A stretch of DNA of 6,503 bases from Actinomycetota bacterium (lineage in GTDB: Bacteria; Actinomycetota; Humimicrobiia; Humimicrobiales; Humimicrobiaceae), in contig JADHVN010000080.1 of assembly GCA_016783995.1 (NCBI GenBank), forward strand, positions 1 to 6,503. Reading direction: 5' to 3'. Below, piece by piece: positions 1 to 6,023 of this stretch. The position numbers were made by a program, and so were the translations under genes. Numbering within the stretch: the stretch's first letter is position 1; every line of letters starts with the position of its first letter. The notes below the pieces were generated by a model. That model saw only the letters and a program-made list of their open reading frames with translations. It did not search any database and was not told where the DNA came from.

Positions 1-291
1 AAAATGCAGGTTCTATACCAATATATTGTAGGACCAGAGTTTAAACAAAAAATGGAAGCTATTATTGATACTTTTACGAATATGAATGATCAACTTACCA
101 GAGAAAAACGGGCAATGACTAAAATTTGGAAAGAACGGGAGAAGCAAATCGAACGCGTTGTGGGAAACACATCTGGGATGTATGGTGATTTTAAAGGATT
201 GATAGGCTCGGCTTTAAGCGATATTGACAGTTTAGAATTAGAACCGGCAAATGAGGTGAAACAAATAGAAGAAGGAGAAAAAAATGGGTAA
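1..291 (+). CDS. DUF2130 family protein, C-terminal part (5' truncated by window edge)
   Basis: The reading frame is open from base 1, so the ATG at base 4 is internal; only about 96 C-terminal residues are visible. The sequence matches the DUF2130 C-terminus as I know the family: a Tyr-Ile-Val-Gly-Pro-Glu-Phe-Lys segment (residues YIVGPEFK), then a charged helix with EKRAMTKIWKEREKQIERV, then NTSGMYGDFKGLIGSAL and an acidic end. Full family members are around 400 residues with a long coiled coil upstream, so about three quarters lies outside the window. The function is not established; the helical, charged character suggests a soluble cytoplasmic protein that assembles through coiled coils. 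It is separated from the next complete gene by about 165 bases and is probably a separate transcription unit. The family assignment rests on recognition of the conserved C-terminal block, not on a search. Confidence 0.85.
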   Translation, partial: KMQVLYQYIVGPEFKQKMEAIIDTFTNMNDQLTREKRAMTKIWKEREKQIERVVGNTSGMYGDFKGLIGSALSDIDSLELEPANEVKQIEEGEKNG

Positions 292-360
292 TGGTAATTT
301 GAAAAAGTCGACGTTGATGCGGATTTTGATGATTTATTAGGAATTGAAGAATATGAGTAA
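284..360 (+). pseudogene. Broken small reading frame behind the DUF2130 gene
   Basis: An ATG at 284, overlapping the DUF2130 stop, sits 7 bases after a good Shine-Dalgarno core (GGAG at 273-276). From it only 18 codons are open before TAG. One frame over, from 298 to the TAA at 358-360, the sequence reads as a plausible acidic protein tail (FEKVDVDADFDDLLGIEEYE). A single-base indel near 294-298 would join the two into a small protein of about 27 residues. This can be read as a decayed gene, a deletion scar carrying the end of a lost gene, or a sequencing error. I do not recognise a family. Confidence 0.35.
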
Positions 361-444
361 TTAAAAACTGTTCTTCAAGATGAGAAAAAAGTCGTCTAAA
401 AATCGTAAATTAAGATAATTGTTTTTGAATGATAATTTGAAACT

Positions 445-449
445 GGAGG
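445..449 (+). promoter_or_regulatory. Shine-Dalgarno site of the helicase-like gene
   Basis: GGAGG lies 7 bases before the ATG at 457, a near-ideal distance, and it fixes this start. It is the strongest ribosome binding site in the window, suggesting the first gene of the operon is the main translation entry point. A GATAAT at 431-436 could be a -10 element, but I see no convincing -35, so I do not call a promoter. Confidence 0.7.
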
Positions 450-456
450 AAAAGTT

Positions 457-1608
457 ATGCCATTAAGACTACCCAATTGGGAAGAATTAAGTAGAAGTGA
501 ACAAATCCCAATCATAAATCTACCACTTAACCAGACATATATTGTAACTGGTGGTCCGGGGACAGGGAAAACAATTTGTGCACTTTATAGAGCATCTCAA
601 CTTCAAGGAACAAGTGCAGATATTGATTCTAGTGTATTATTTCTTGTTTACAACAAAACCTTAAAACTATATTTATTACGTGCCATAAAAGAATTAGAAT
701 TGTCGGATTCAAGTGCAAACAATTGGCACAAATGGTTTTATAAGTTCTATTACCAAAGCACTGGTGAGAGGGTACCTGGGGAATCATTTAATCCCGATTG
801 GGAAATAGTAAATGAAAAATTGAAAGATAATTCTTCTGTTATAAATCATTTGATAATAGATGAGGCTCAAGATCTACCAAAAGGTCTAATGGAATTATTA
901 AAAAGAATCAGTAATCAAGCAACTATTTTTGCGGATGAGAACCAAGGGATTGATAAAAAGTCAACGCCATTAGCTGAGATAACAAATGCATTCGATGTTC
1001 CAGGGAAAGTATATTATTTGTCTAAGAACTTTCGAAATACAGATGAAATTGCAAATGTATCTCAGCTATTTTATACTGGTGATATTGGAGATATCCCGGC
1101 TAGAGCAAACAAACATGGTGAAAAGCCCAAAGTTCTGAAGTCGGGAAATTTTGATAAGACAATTTCATTGATTGCAGACTATGCAGAGGGTTCTTTGGAG
1201 AAGAATATTGGTGTCATTCTTCCACCTACAGGGCGCAGAGTTACACGATATTATAATGCTCTTAACGAAGCTGTTTCAGACGCAACAGTACAATTATATA
1301 AATATAATAATTCTGAACATTTCAGTTTTGATGAAGATGGCTTAAAAGTCATGACAAATGAAAGTGTAAAAGGGCTTGAGTTCGATACGGTTTTTATCCC
1401 GGAATTGGATAGTGATTATTATCAAGATAAGGGAGAAAAGAAAGTAAATAAAATGTACGTTTGTTGTTCAAGAGCAAAAGGAGATTTAATCTTAATGCAT
1501 GAAACAGATAATAATGCTTCATTTGCACTTAAACAAATTGAGAACAATAAAGAATTATTTTCATTTATTGATGTAGTTCAGTCTGATTCTGGTGGGGAGA
1601 TATTTTAA
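457..1608 (+). CDS. Compact superfamily 1 (UvrD/Rep-like) helicase or ATPase
   Basis: Predicted cytoplasmic NTPase of the SF1 helicase fold, acting on nucleic acid or as a switch in a complex. Motifs in order: Q-motif-like Q16, Walker A GGPGTGKT (32-39), motif Ia FLVYNKTLK (62-70), a WHKWF element (90-94), motif II IIDEAQDLP (133-141), motif III IFADENQGI (157-165), motif IV LSKNFRNTDEI (188-198), motif V region VMTNESVKGLEFDTVFIPEL (298-317) and motif VI YVCCSRAKGDL (334-344). All catalytic signatures look intact, including the arginines at 193 and 339. At 383 residues it is about half the size of UvrD or Rep and has no room for full 1B and 2B subdomains. The ATG at 457 is set by the GGAGG at 445-449. 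The stop overlaps the next start by one base (TAATG), so it is the first gene of an operon. Family-level function is secure; the biological role is inferred. Confidence 0.9.
   Translation: MPLRLPNWEELSRSEQIPIINLPLNQTYIVTGGPGTGKTICALYRASQLQGTSADIDSSVLFLVYNKTLKLYLLRAIKELELSDSSANNWHKWFYKFYYQSTGERVPGESFNPDWEIVNEKLKDNSSVINHLIIDEAQDLPKGLMELLKRISNQATIFADENQGIDKKSTPLAEITNAFDVPGKVYYLSKNFRNTDEIANVSQLFYTGDIGDIPARANKHGEKPKVLKSGNFDKTISLIADYAEGSLEKNIGVILPPTGRRVTRYYNALNEAVSDATVQLYKYNNSEHFSFDEDGLKVMTNESVKGLEFDTVFIPELDSDYYQDKGEKKVNKMYVCCSRAKGDLILMHETDNNASFALKQIENNKELFSFIDVVQSDSGGEIF
1594..1599 (+). promoter_or_regulatory. Shine-Dalgarno site inside the end of the helicase gene
   Basis: GGGGAG ends 8 bases before the ATG at 1608 and lies within the last codons of the helicase-like gene. 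With the TAATG stop-start overlap it indicates translational coupling of the first two operon genes and supports ATG 1608 as the start. Confidence 0.6.
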
Positions 1609-3563
1609 TGAATAAGACTGAACAATTAGAATTAGACACCCAGGAAAAAACTAAGGTGAAGGAAAAAAAAGAAATACCATCAAAGTCAAACTTCGATGAT
1701 TCTTTTTTGTTTTATACTAATAATAATAACCTTAGAACATATCTAACTCATGATGCCCTTATCTCAAGGAATCACATTTTATCTGATATGGATGATATTT
1801 CGTTTGGAGATAGTACTAATTGGGGGATCATATTATGTAATAAAGCATTATCAAAAGAAACAATAAATGAATATTCTAAAACAGGTAATCCTCGAGATAA
1901 TATTTACCCTGTCGTATTAGAATTGAAGAAGGCTAATGTCTCGACTTACCTTATTGATAATGAATATAAACGGAGAAAAGGAAAACTAGGCTCATTTACT
2001 GATGATAAACACTGCTGTGCAGTTGTGTACGGTTATTTGCCAATGTCATTAGTGAAAAACATACATTTTCGTGAAGATCAAAATCGGGAGTTATTTGGAT
2101 CTACCGTATTTGGAAATATTGAATTTGACAAATCTATGTTTTTTACAACTCCTGAATTATTCGATGGTGAATTATCAATTAACAAAGCAGAAATTTCTCC
2201 TGTCATTGATAAAATAAAGGTTCCTAAAATATCATATCAGGTATCTGTTATGGACAAGATTCGTGGAGTGATTCATACCTCAATTGAAGGATTCGAAAAT
2301 CAAATATCCGATAGTTTTCTTTTAAAATTTAATCTTGGGTTGCTGTCAAATATCGCATCCATATATGATTTATCTAATGATGAAGCTCAAGTTGATTATG
2401 AAAATATGTTGAATAAAATAGATTCATGGTATAGAAAAAAAGTAGATACAAAAGATAAATTTTCTTATGATCCTAAAACTGACATAGACCCAACACCATT
2501 TAACATAATGTTTCTTATAAAGGAACTATTAAATGATAAAATCTCTGATGAATCTTTATTATTAAAAGTTAAAGAGATCGATTTTGATTCTCTTAACCAA
2601 AAGTGTGATAATGGAGCTTTCTTACTCGCTTTGAAAAGACTTTTATCATATGATTCAAAATCATTTTCTCCACAATCATATTTAACCGATCTTCTAATTG
2701 ACATAAAAGATAACCTCCATTGGTTGATTACTGATAAAGAAGAGTCTGATTTAGATGAAATTGTTTTAAGATATGAAAAAGCAATTAATAAAATCACTCA
2801 AAATCTCACCGGATTTGGAGGAAGGCTGTCCTTATTATTAGAAAATTGGCCTAGTGACTTCTATACTCTTAAAACCCTGTTAATATTTCTACCAACTTCA
2901 TCAGTTGACAAATTTCCCGGGTTATTAAAAAAACTACATCGTTATAATTTAACAGAACATGAACGAAGAATGATTTGGACATATTTTGGTATCTTACATG
3001 GAATGTCGGCTATCGGATATCAATTTAAAAAAGACAAATCTGCTCTGCTACTTTCTGACAGGCTAACCCATTTTATAATTAACGATAAACACACACCGAA
3101 CAATGTTTATCCAATACCAAAAAAATATACAAAATCAAATATCACTTTAATTGAAAATAGTGTAAATAAGAGTGATCCGGACGAATTGTCTTTGACTATT
3201 ACTAATGGTATTGGCTTACAATTTGGAGTGGTCTATACCGATGCGAACGAAATTCTACGTAATAAAATAATACAGCTGATTTACAACCATTCATTTGTAT
3301 CGAAATTTCAGGAAATCCTTGTTGAAAACTCCAAATTAGCGGATGAATATATTGATTGGATTATCAAGAGCAAGCAGGTGGAAATAACTTCTAAAAATAA
3401 TCAAGTAAAGATGAATTTTGGCAAAAACAAACCTTCTATCGAAGGTAATTGGATTGGGTGGGATGATTTTGTTTCAAAATATATTAATAGTCAGGATGGT
3501 TTTAAACGGCTATTATTATCGATTAAGCAAGAACTGATTGACTTAACTGACTGCTTCGTTTAG
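1608..3563 (+). CDS. Uncharacterised 651-aa protein, second gene of the ATPase operon
   Basis: I do not recognise the family. The N-terminus (about 1-28) is Lys/Glu rich and probably disordered. Residues about 32-180 look like a compact alpha/beta domain with conserved-looking pieces: NLRTYLTHDALISR (41-54), a hydrophobic strand WGIILCNKAL (72-81), PVVLELKKA (101-109) and AVVYGYLPMSLVKNIHF (138-154). From about residue 210 to the end the protein appears mainly helical, with a hydrophobic block around WTYFGILHGMSAIGYQF and a C-terminal segment GNWIGWDDFVSKYI. I see no signal peptide, no membrane span, no Walker motif and no obvious nuclease motif. The start is set by the GGGGAG at 1594-1599 and the one-base overlap with the ATPase gene; the next gene follows after 12 bases. 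The arrangement suggests an obligate partner of the ATPase, perhaps a sensor, scaffold or effector of a conflict system (inference). Confidence 0.85.
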   Translation: MNKTEQLELDTQEKTKVKEKKEIPSKSNFDDSFLFYTNNNNLRTYLTHDALISRNHILSDMDDISFGDSTNWGIILCNKALSKETINEYSKTGNPRDNIYPVVLELKKANVSTYLIDNEYKRRKGKLGSFTDDKHCCAVVYGYLPMSLVKNIHFREDQNRELFGSTVFGNIEFDKSMFFTTPELFDGELSINKAEISPVIDKIKVPKISYQVSVMDKIRGVIHTSIEGFENQISDSFLLKFNLGLLSNIASIYDLSNDEAQVDYENMLNKIDSWYRKKVDTKDKFSYDPKTDIDPTPFNIMFLIKELLNDKISDESLLLKVKEIDFDSLNQKCDNGAFLLALKRLLSYDSKSFSPQSYLTDLLIDIKDNLHWLITDKEESDLDEIVLRYEKAINKITQNLTGFGGRLSLLLENWPSDFYTLKTLLIFLPTSSVDKFPGLLKKLHRYNLTEHERRMIWTYFGILHGMSAIGYQFKKDKSALLLSDRLTHFIINDKHTPNNVYPIPKKYTKSNITLIENSVNKSDPDELSLTITNGIGLQFGVVYTDANEILRNKIIQLIYNHSFVSKFQEILVENSKLADEYIDWIIKSKQVEITSKNNQVKMNFGKNKPSIEGNWIGWDDFVSKYINSQDGFKRLLLSIKQELIDLTDCFV

Positions 3564-3575
3564 AAGCATAATTAA

Positions 3576-4922
3576 ATGGCATTACAAATCCCAACTATTG
3601 AAGAATTATCTTCTGGTTTATTCGACGATATTCCAGCTGATGATAGAAGTTTAATTAAAGAAATTATCGGAGCAATCGATAACGATAAATCGGATGATAG
3701 TATATTAGAGAAAATAAACGAAACAGCTGATAGTGAAGATTCAAATTGGATCATCTTATTTAATTCAGGGATATATTTGAACCATTTTTATAGGGACGAA
3801 GGGCTTTATGATGAATTAATAATGAAGATATTTGAAAGAGCTCTAAATCGGGGATTGAATTATAAATCCAGCACAGACAATTTTATCGAAGCAGCAAAAA
3901 TATTGGCTCGATTAACCTGTAAATATCAAAATTATAAAGAAGCCAATAACTACCTTTTATTACTGAGAGATTTATCTGATGAAGAATTGCCACCTTGGGT
4001 TTTCAATTATTCTGCGAGGATCACATCAAAACTTAATTTCACATCATACCTTACCAATCCATCCGCATTTTTTTCATTTTTGGATCAAGCTAGGCAAGGA
4101 GAAAACAAAATAAGTGATCAGCAAGTTTCAATTGTTAAAGAATTTCTAAATACTGTTATACATAGAATTCAAGTAGATGACTTTCCCTCGGATAAAATTG
4201 ATTTATTTTTAAATAATGTTGAGGATTCAATTCAGGACTACCTTGATGTTATTGGAAAGCAATGGGATGAATTAACATCATTAAGTGTAACAACTAAAAC
4301 TGACATAGTGGATGGTGATTCAAAACAAATTGATGAGATTATTGAACATAATGAAAAATTAAAAGAGCTTGTATCAAAATATGAATCACAGATTGAATCA
4401 AATAACGAAGAAATAATAGAATTAAAAGCTGCCAACAAAGAACTAAAAGCAAACCTAGCTCATACAGAAAAACAATATAGAAAAGATCTAAAAGATTTTG
4501 CAGATCAAGCTTCTGGCATTGATGAAAAGAAATCAGAATCAATAATAAGAGGAAAAATCCTTGTTATTGGTTCTCAGGGTGTACCTGAAAGGCAGCTAAT
4601 GGGGATTGCAGAGGAATACTTTGGTTTAAAAAAGAATGATTTAGATTTCAAATTAGACTACCAAAAAAACAAACGATTAGATGTTTCAAAGTTGAGATAT
4701 AATTCTCCTTACTCCGGGTTTTTAGTGGGACCTATTGCCCATAAAGTTATTGGGCTTGGAGATAACAATAGTTTTATTCAAAAAATGGAAAAAGAAGAAG
4801 GGTATCCGCCGTTCGTAGAAATCAGGACAAAGTCTGGAAAATTAAAAATCACTAAAACCGGATTCAAAGCAGCATTAGAAGAATTATTAGCAATAATTGG
4901 AGCTAATGAACCAGATGAATAA
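3576..4922 (+). CDS. Helical/coiled-coil protein with Rossmann-like C-terminal domain
   Basis: Third gene of the operon, 448 aa, soluble. Residues about 55-230 are helical and resemble TPR-type repeats (for example FIEAAKILARLTCKYQNYKEANNYLL, here split over 103-128). Residues about 250-312 form a Glu/Lys/Asn-rich coiled coil. Residues about 325-440 form a separate alpha/beta domain: strand GKILVIGS (326-333), helix RQLMGIAEEYFGL, second strand SGFLVGPIAHKVIGLGD (380-396), then YPPFVEIR and LKITKTGFKAALEEL (423-437). This block looks like a conserved nucleotide- or ligand-binding Rossmann-like module, possibly related to DUF2325, but I cannot name the family. The start has only a weak AGAAG (3562-3566) ahead of it; coupling to the upstream gene across the 12-base gap is likely. 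The first residues (IPTIEELS, 5-12) echo the first residues of the ATPase (LPNWEELS, 5-12). Confidence 0.85.
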   Translation: MALQIPTIEELSSGLFDDIPADDRSLIKEIIGAIDNDKSDDSILEKINETADSEDSNWIILFNSGIYLNHFYRDEGLYDELIMKIFERALNRGLNYKSSTDNFIEAAKILARLTCKYQNYKEANNYLLLLRDLSDEELPPWVFNYSARITSKLNFTSYLTNPSAFFSFLDQARQGENKISDQQVSIVKEFLNTVIHRIQVDDFPSDKIDLFLNNVEDSIQDYLDVIGKQWDELTSLSVTTKTDIVDGDSKQIDEIIEHNEKLKELVSKYESQIESNNEEIIELKAANKELKANLAHTEKQYRKDLKDFADQASGIDEKKSESIIRGKILVIGSQGVPERQLMGIAEEYFGLKKNDLDFKLDYQKNKRLDVSKLRYNSPYSGFLVGPIAHKVIGLGDNNSFIQKMEKEEGYPPFVEIRTKSGKLKITKTGFKAALEELLAIIGANEPDE

Positions 4923-4932
4923 AATATTATGA

Positions 4933-4947
4933 TTTATAGTTTGAACA
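4933..4947 (+). repeat. Left copy of a 15-base direct repeat flanking the FISUMP gene
   Basis: TTTATAGTTTGAACA here matches TTTACGGTTTGAACA at 5705-5719 at 13 of 15 positions, with the last nine bases identical. The two copies bracket the zinc-ribbon/FISUMP gene. The TA-N3-TTTG string is close to, but one base off, the Bacteroidota -7 consensus (TAnnTTTG), so a promoter role is also possible. Confidence 0.5.
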
Positions 4948-4966
4948 TTTAAAGATTGAATAATAA

Positions 4967-5641
4967 ATGAAAAAATGTCCATATTGTGCAGAAGAGATTC
5001 AAGATGACGCTATAAAATGCAGATATTGTTCAGAATGGTTACCAAAACTAAAAGAATGTATCGATATTGATGGTAATAGCTACAAGACGGTTCGTATCGG
5101 AAACCAAGTCTGGATGGCGGAAAACTTGAAAGTTACCCATTACAGAGACGGTACTGCCATACCGACAGGGCACAGCAATTCTGAATGGGGCGGTCTTTCA
5201 ACAGGTGCATACGCCGTTTTCGACAATAATGATAGCAACACCTACGGCTATCTGTACAACTGGTATGCGGTAGATGACAGCAGAAACATAGCCCCGGAAG
5301 GATGGCATGTGCCCACGGATGATGAATGGACAGAACTTACAAATTATCTTGGAAGTGATGCTGGGATTAAACTGGCAGGGAATGCCGATTTATGGATTTA
5401 TAGCAATTTAGAAAACAACGCTGAATTTGGTACAAGTGGCTTTATGGCCCTTCCGGGTGGTTACCGCGGCGGCGGCACTGGTAATTACCGCACTATGGGG
5501 GGCAGCGGGCGCTTCTGGTCTTCTACAGGGTACGATAGTTACTCCGCGTGGCGCCGGCTACTGAATGACGGTAGTTCAGACGTGGCCCGCCGCAGCTACA
5601 GTAAGCGAAATGGGTTCTCTGTTCGTTGTCTTAGGGATTAG
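4967..5641 (+). CDS. Zinc-ribbon plus FISUMP-domain protein; candidate DGR variable protein
   Basis: 224 aa, no signal peptide, so probably cytoplasmic. Residues 4-21 are a zinc ribbon (CPYC at 4-7, CRYC at 18-21). Residues about 31-224 are a FISUMP domain (Fibrobacter succinogenes major paralogous domain, C-type-lectin-like fold), with GNQVWMAENL, YGYLYNWYAV, GWHVPTDDEW, FMALPGGYR, FWSST and the terminal GFSVRCLRD. Such domains bind ligands, and in several lineages their C-terminal end is diversified by retroelements. Here codons 166-212 hold 22 NNC codons (TAC, CGC, GGC, AGC, GAC, GCC, TCC and one invariant TTC), the products expected when AAC template codons are adenine-mutagenised; arginine there is almost always CGC, unlike the AT-rich neighbours. 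The start at 4967 has no clear Shine-Dalgarno site, but it directly precedes the zinc ribbon. It lies 44 bases after the operon with no terminator between, so read-through expression is plausible. Confidence 0.88.
   Translation: MKKCPYCAEEIQDDAIKCRYCSEWLPKLKECIDIDGNSYKTVRIGNQVWMAENLKVTHYRDGTAIPTGHSNSEWGGLSTGAYAVFDNNDSNTYGYLYNWYAVDDSRNIAPEGWHVPTDDEWTELTNYLGSDAGIKLAGNADLWIYSNLENNAEFGTSGFMALPGGYRGGGTGNYRTMGGSGRFWSSTGYDSYSAWRRLLNDGSSDVARRSYSKRNGFSVRCLRD
5462..5641 (+). other. Candidate DGR variable region (VR) with constant 3' tail
   Basis: Bases 5462-5602 (codons 166-212) are the putatively mutagenised part; 5603-5641 encode the near-invariant KRNGFSVRCLRD tail and would correspond to the initiation-of-homing segment. 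GC of 5461-5610 is about 61% (91 of 150 by hand count), far above the roughly 30% of the upstream genes, and adenine is scarce. The matching adenine-rich template repeat is not in the window, so this is a candidate only. Confidence 0.55.
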
Positions 5642-5650
5642 TTTTGTTGG

Positions 5651-5673
5651 CTATTTGTCTATTTGACTATTTA
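5651..5673 (+). repeat. 8-base tandem repeat behind the FISUMP stop codon
   Basis: CTATTTGT, CTATTTGA and CTATTTA follow one another without spacing (about 2.9 copies of CTATTTGN). They start nine bases after the stop codon and run directly into the GC-rich hairpin at 5674-5689. Confidence 0.7.
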
Positions 5674-5689
5674 TCCCGCCTTGGCGGGA
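5674..5689. other. GC-rich perfect inverted repeat (hairpin/cruciform)
   Basis: TCCCGCC at 5674-5680 and GGCGGGA at 5683-5689 are perfect complements around two T residues; as a hairpin it would use six or fewer pairs with a TTs-containing loop. On the + strand it is followed by CCGAAAAAATT and on the - strand by TAAATAG, so it lacks the T-tract of a normal intrinsic terminator. A short GC-rich hairpin or cruciform just downstream of a variable region is a known helper element of some DGRs, for example in Bordetella phage BPP-1. A weak terminator remains the alternative. Confidence 0.6.
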
Positions 5690-5704
5690 CCGAAAAAATT
5701 TATG

Positions 5705-5719
5705 TTTACGGTTTGAACA
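5705..5719 (+). repeat. Right copy of the direct repeat flanking the FISUMP gene
   Basis: TTTACGGTTTGAACA, 13 of 15 identical to 4933-4947, including the nine-base core GTTTGAACA. Together the copies delimit a roughly 0.77-kb block that contains exactly one gene, its tandem repeat and its hairpin. Confidence 0.5.
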
Positions 5720-5833
5720 GCCATTATTAGAATTAATCACTGTTAGCCAAAATCACATTTTCCATACCAAAAGAAGAATTGGGCTTTGGTTAACAAAGAG
5801 AGTGTTAAATCTTTGCTAAATCAGTCATTCTAC

Positions 5834-5850
5834 AAACCCGCAGGTTAACA
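5834..5850 (+). repeat. 17-base repeat, copy 1 (GGTTAACA family)
   Basis: AAACCCGCAGGTTAACA occurs here and, identically, at 6024-6040, 190 bases apart. The core GGTTAACA also occurs at 5788-5795, at 6236-6243, and inverted at 6317-6324. Confidence 0.8.
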
Positions 5851-5871
5851 CGAATTAAGTTAAAATTTTCA

Positions 5872-5893
5872 CCAACTGGGTAACGACGTTACC
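5872..5893. repeat. Dyad with GGTAACG-A-CGTTACC core
   Basis: GGTAACG (5879-5885) and CGTTACC (5887-5893) are a perfect 7-base inverted repeat around a single A, with weaker symmetry outward (CAACT versus AATTG). This tight palindrome resembles a dimeric protein-binding site or recombination site more than an RNA hairpin. The CGTTACCAA half (5887-5895) recurs at 6364-6372. Confidence 0.6.
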
Positions 5894-5978
5894 AATTGAT
5901 GAAGGAAAATGGTCAATTTTGTCTACAAATTCTCTGTTTTTTGTAATAGACTGCGTAACGCAAGGGGAGCAAGATGAT

Positions 5979-6010
5979 AAACGGACATGGAAAATTCATG
6001 TCCGTTTTTT
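5979..6010 (+). terminator. Intrinsic terminator without an obvious gene
   Basis: AAACGGACATG (5979-5989) pairs perfectly with CATGTCCGTTT (5997-6007) across a 7-base loop, giving an 11-pair stem that runs into TTTTTT (6005-6010) and TTTAT. This is a textbook Rho-independent terminator on the + strand. The nearest upstream gene ends 338 bases earlier, so it ends either a long 3' extension of the FISUMP transcript or an unseen non-coding RNA. The A-rich start of the stem gives the reverse strand a short T-run too, so bidirectional action is possible. Confidence 0.8.
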
Positions 6011-6023
6011 GTTTATATTCGCT

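Noticed and set aside
2465..2797. Open frame of about 110 codons on the minus strand inside the 651-aa gene
   Set aside because: It lies wholly within a well supported gene, has a low-complexity Ser/Leu/Ile composition typical of the antisense of AT-rich coding DNA, and has no ribosome binding site. The minus-strand frames inside 3572-4542 fail for the same reasons.
5674..5700. Intrinsic terminator of the FISUMP gene
   Set aside because: The hairpin is GC-rich, but the bases after it are CCGAAAAAATT, not a T-run, and the - strand exit is TAAATAG; I kept it as a hairpin only.
5900..5947. Short open frame of 15 codons starting at ATG 5900
   Set aside because: It is too short, has no protein-like pattern, and the neighbouring sequence is full of non-coding repeats.
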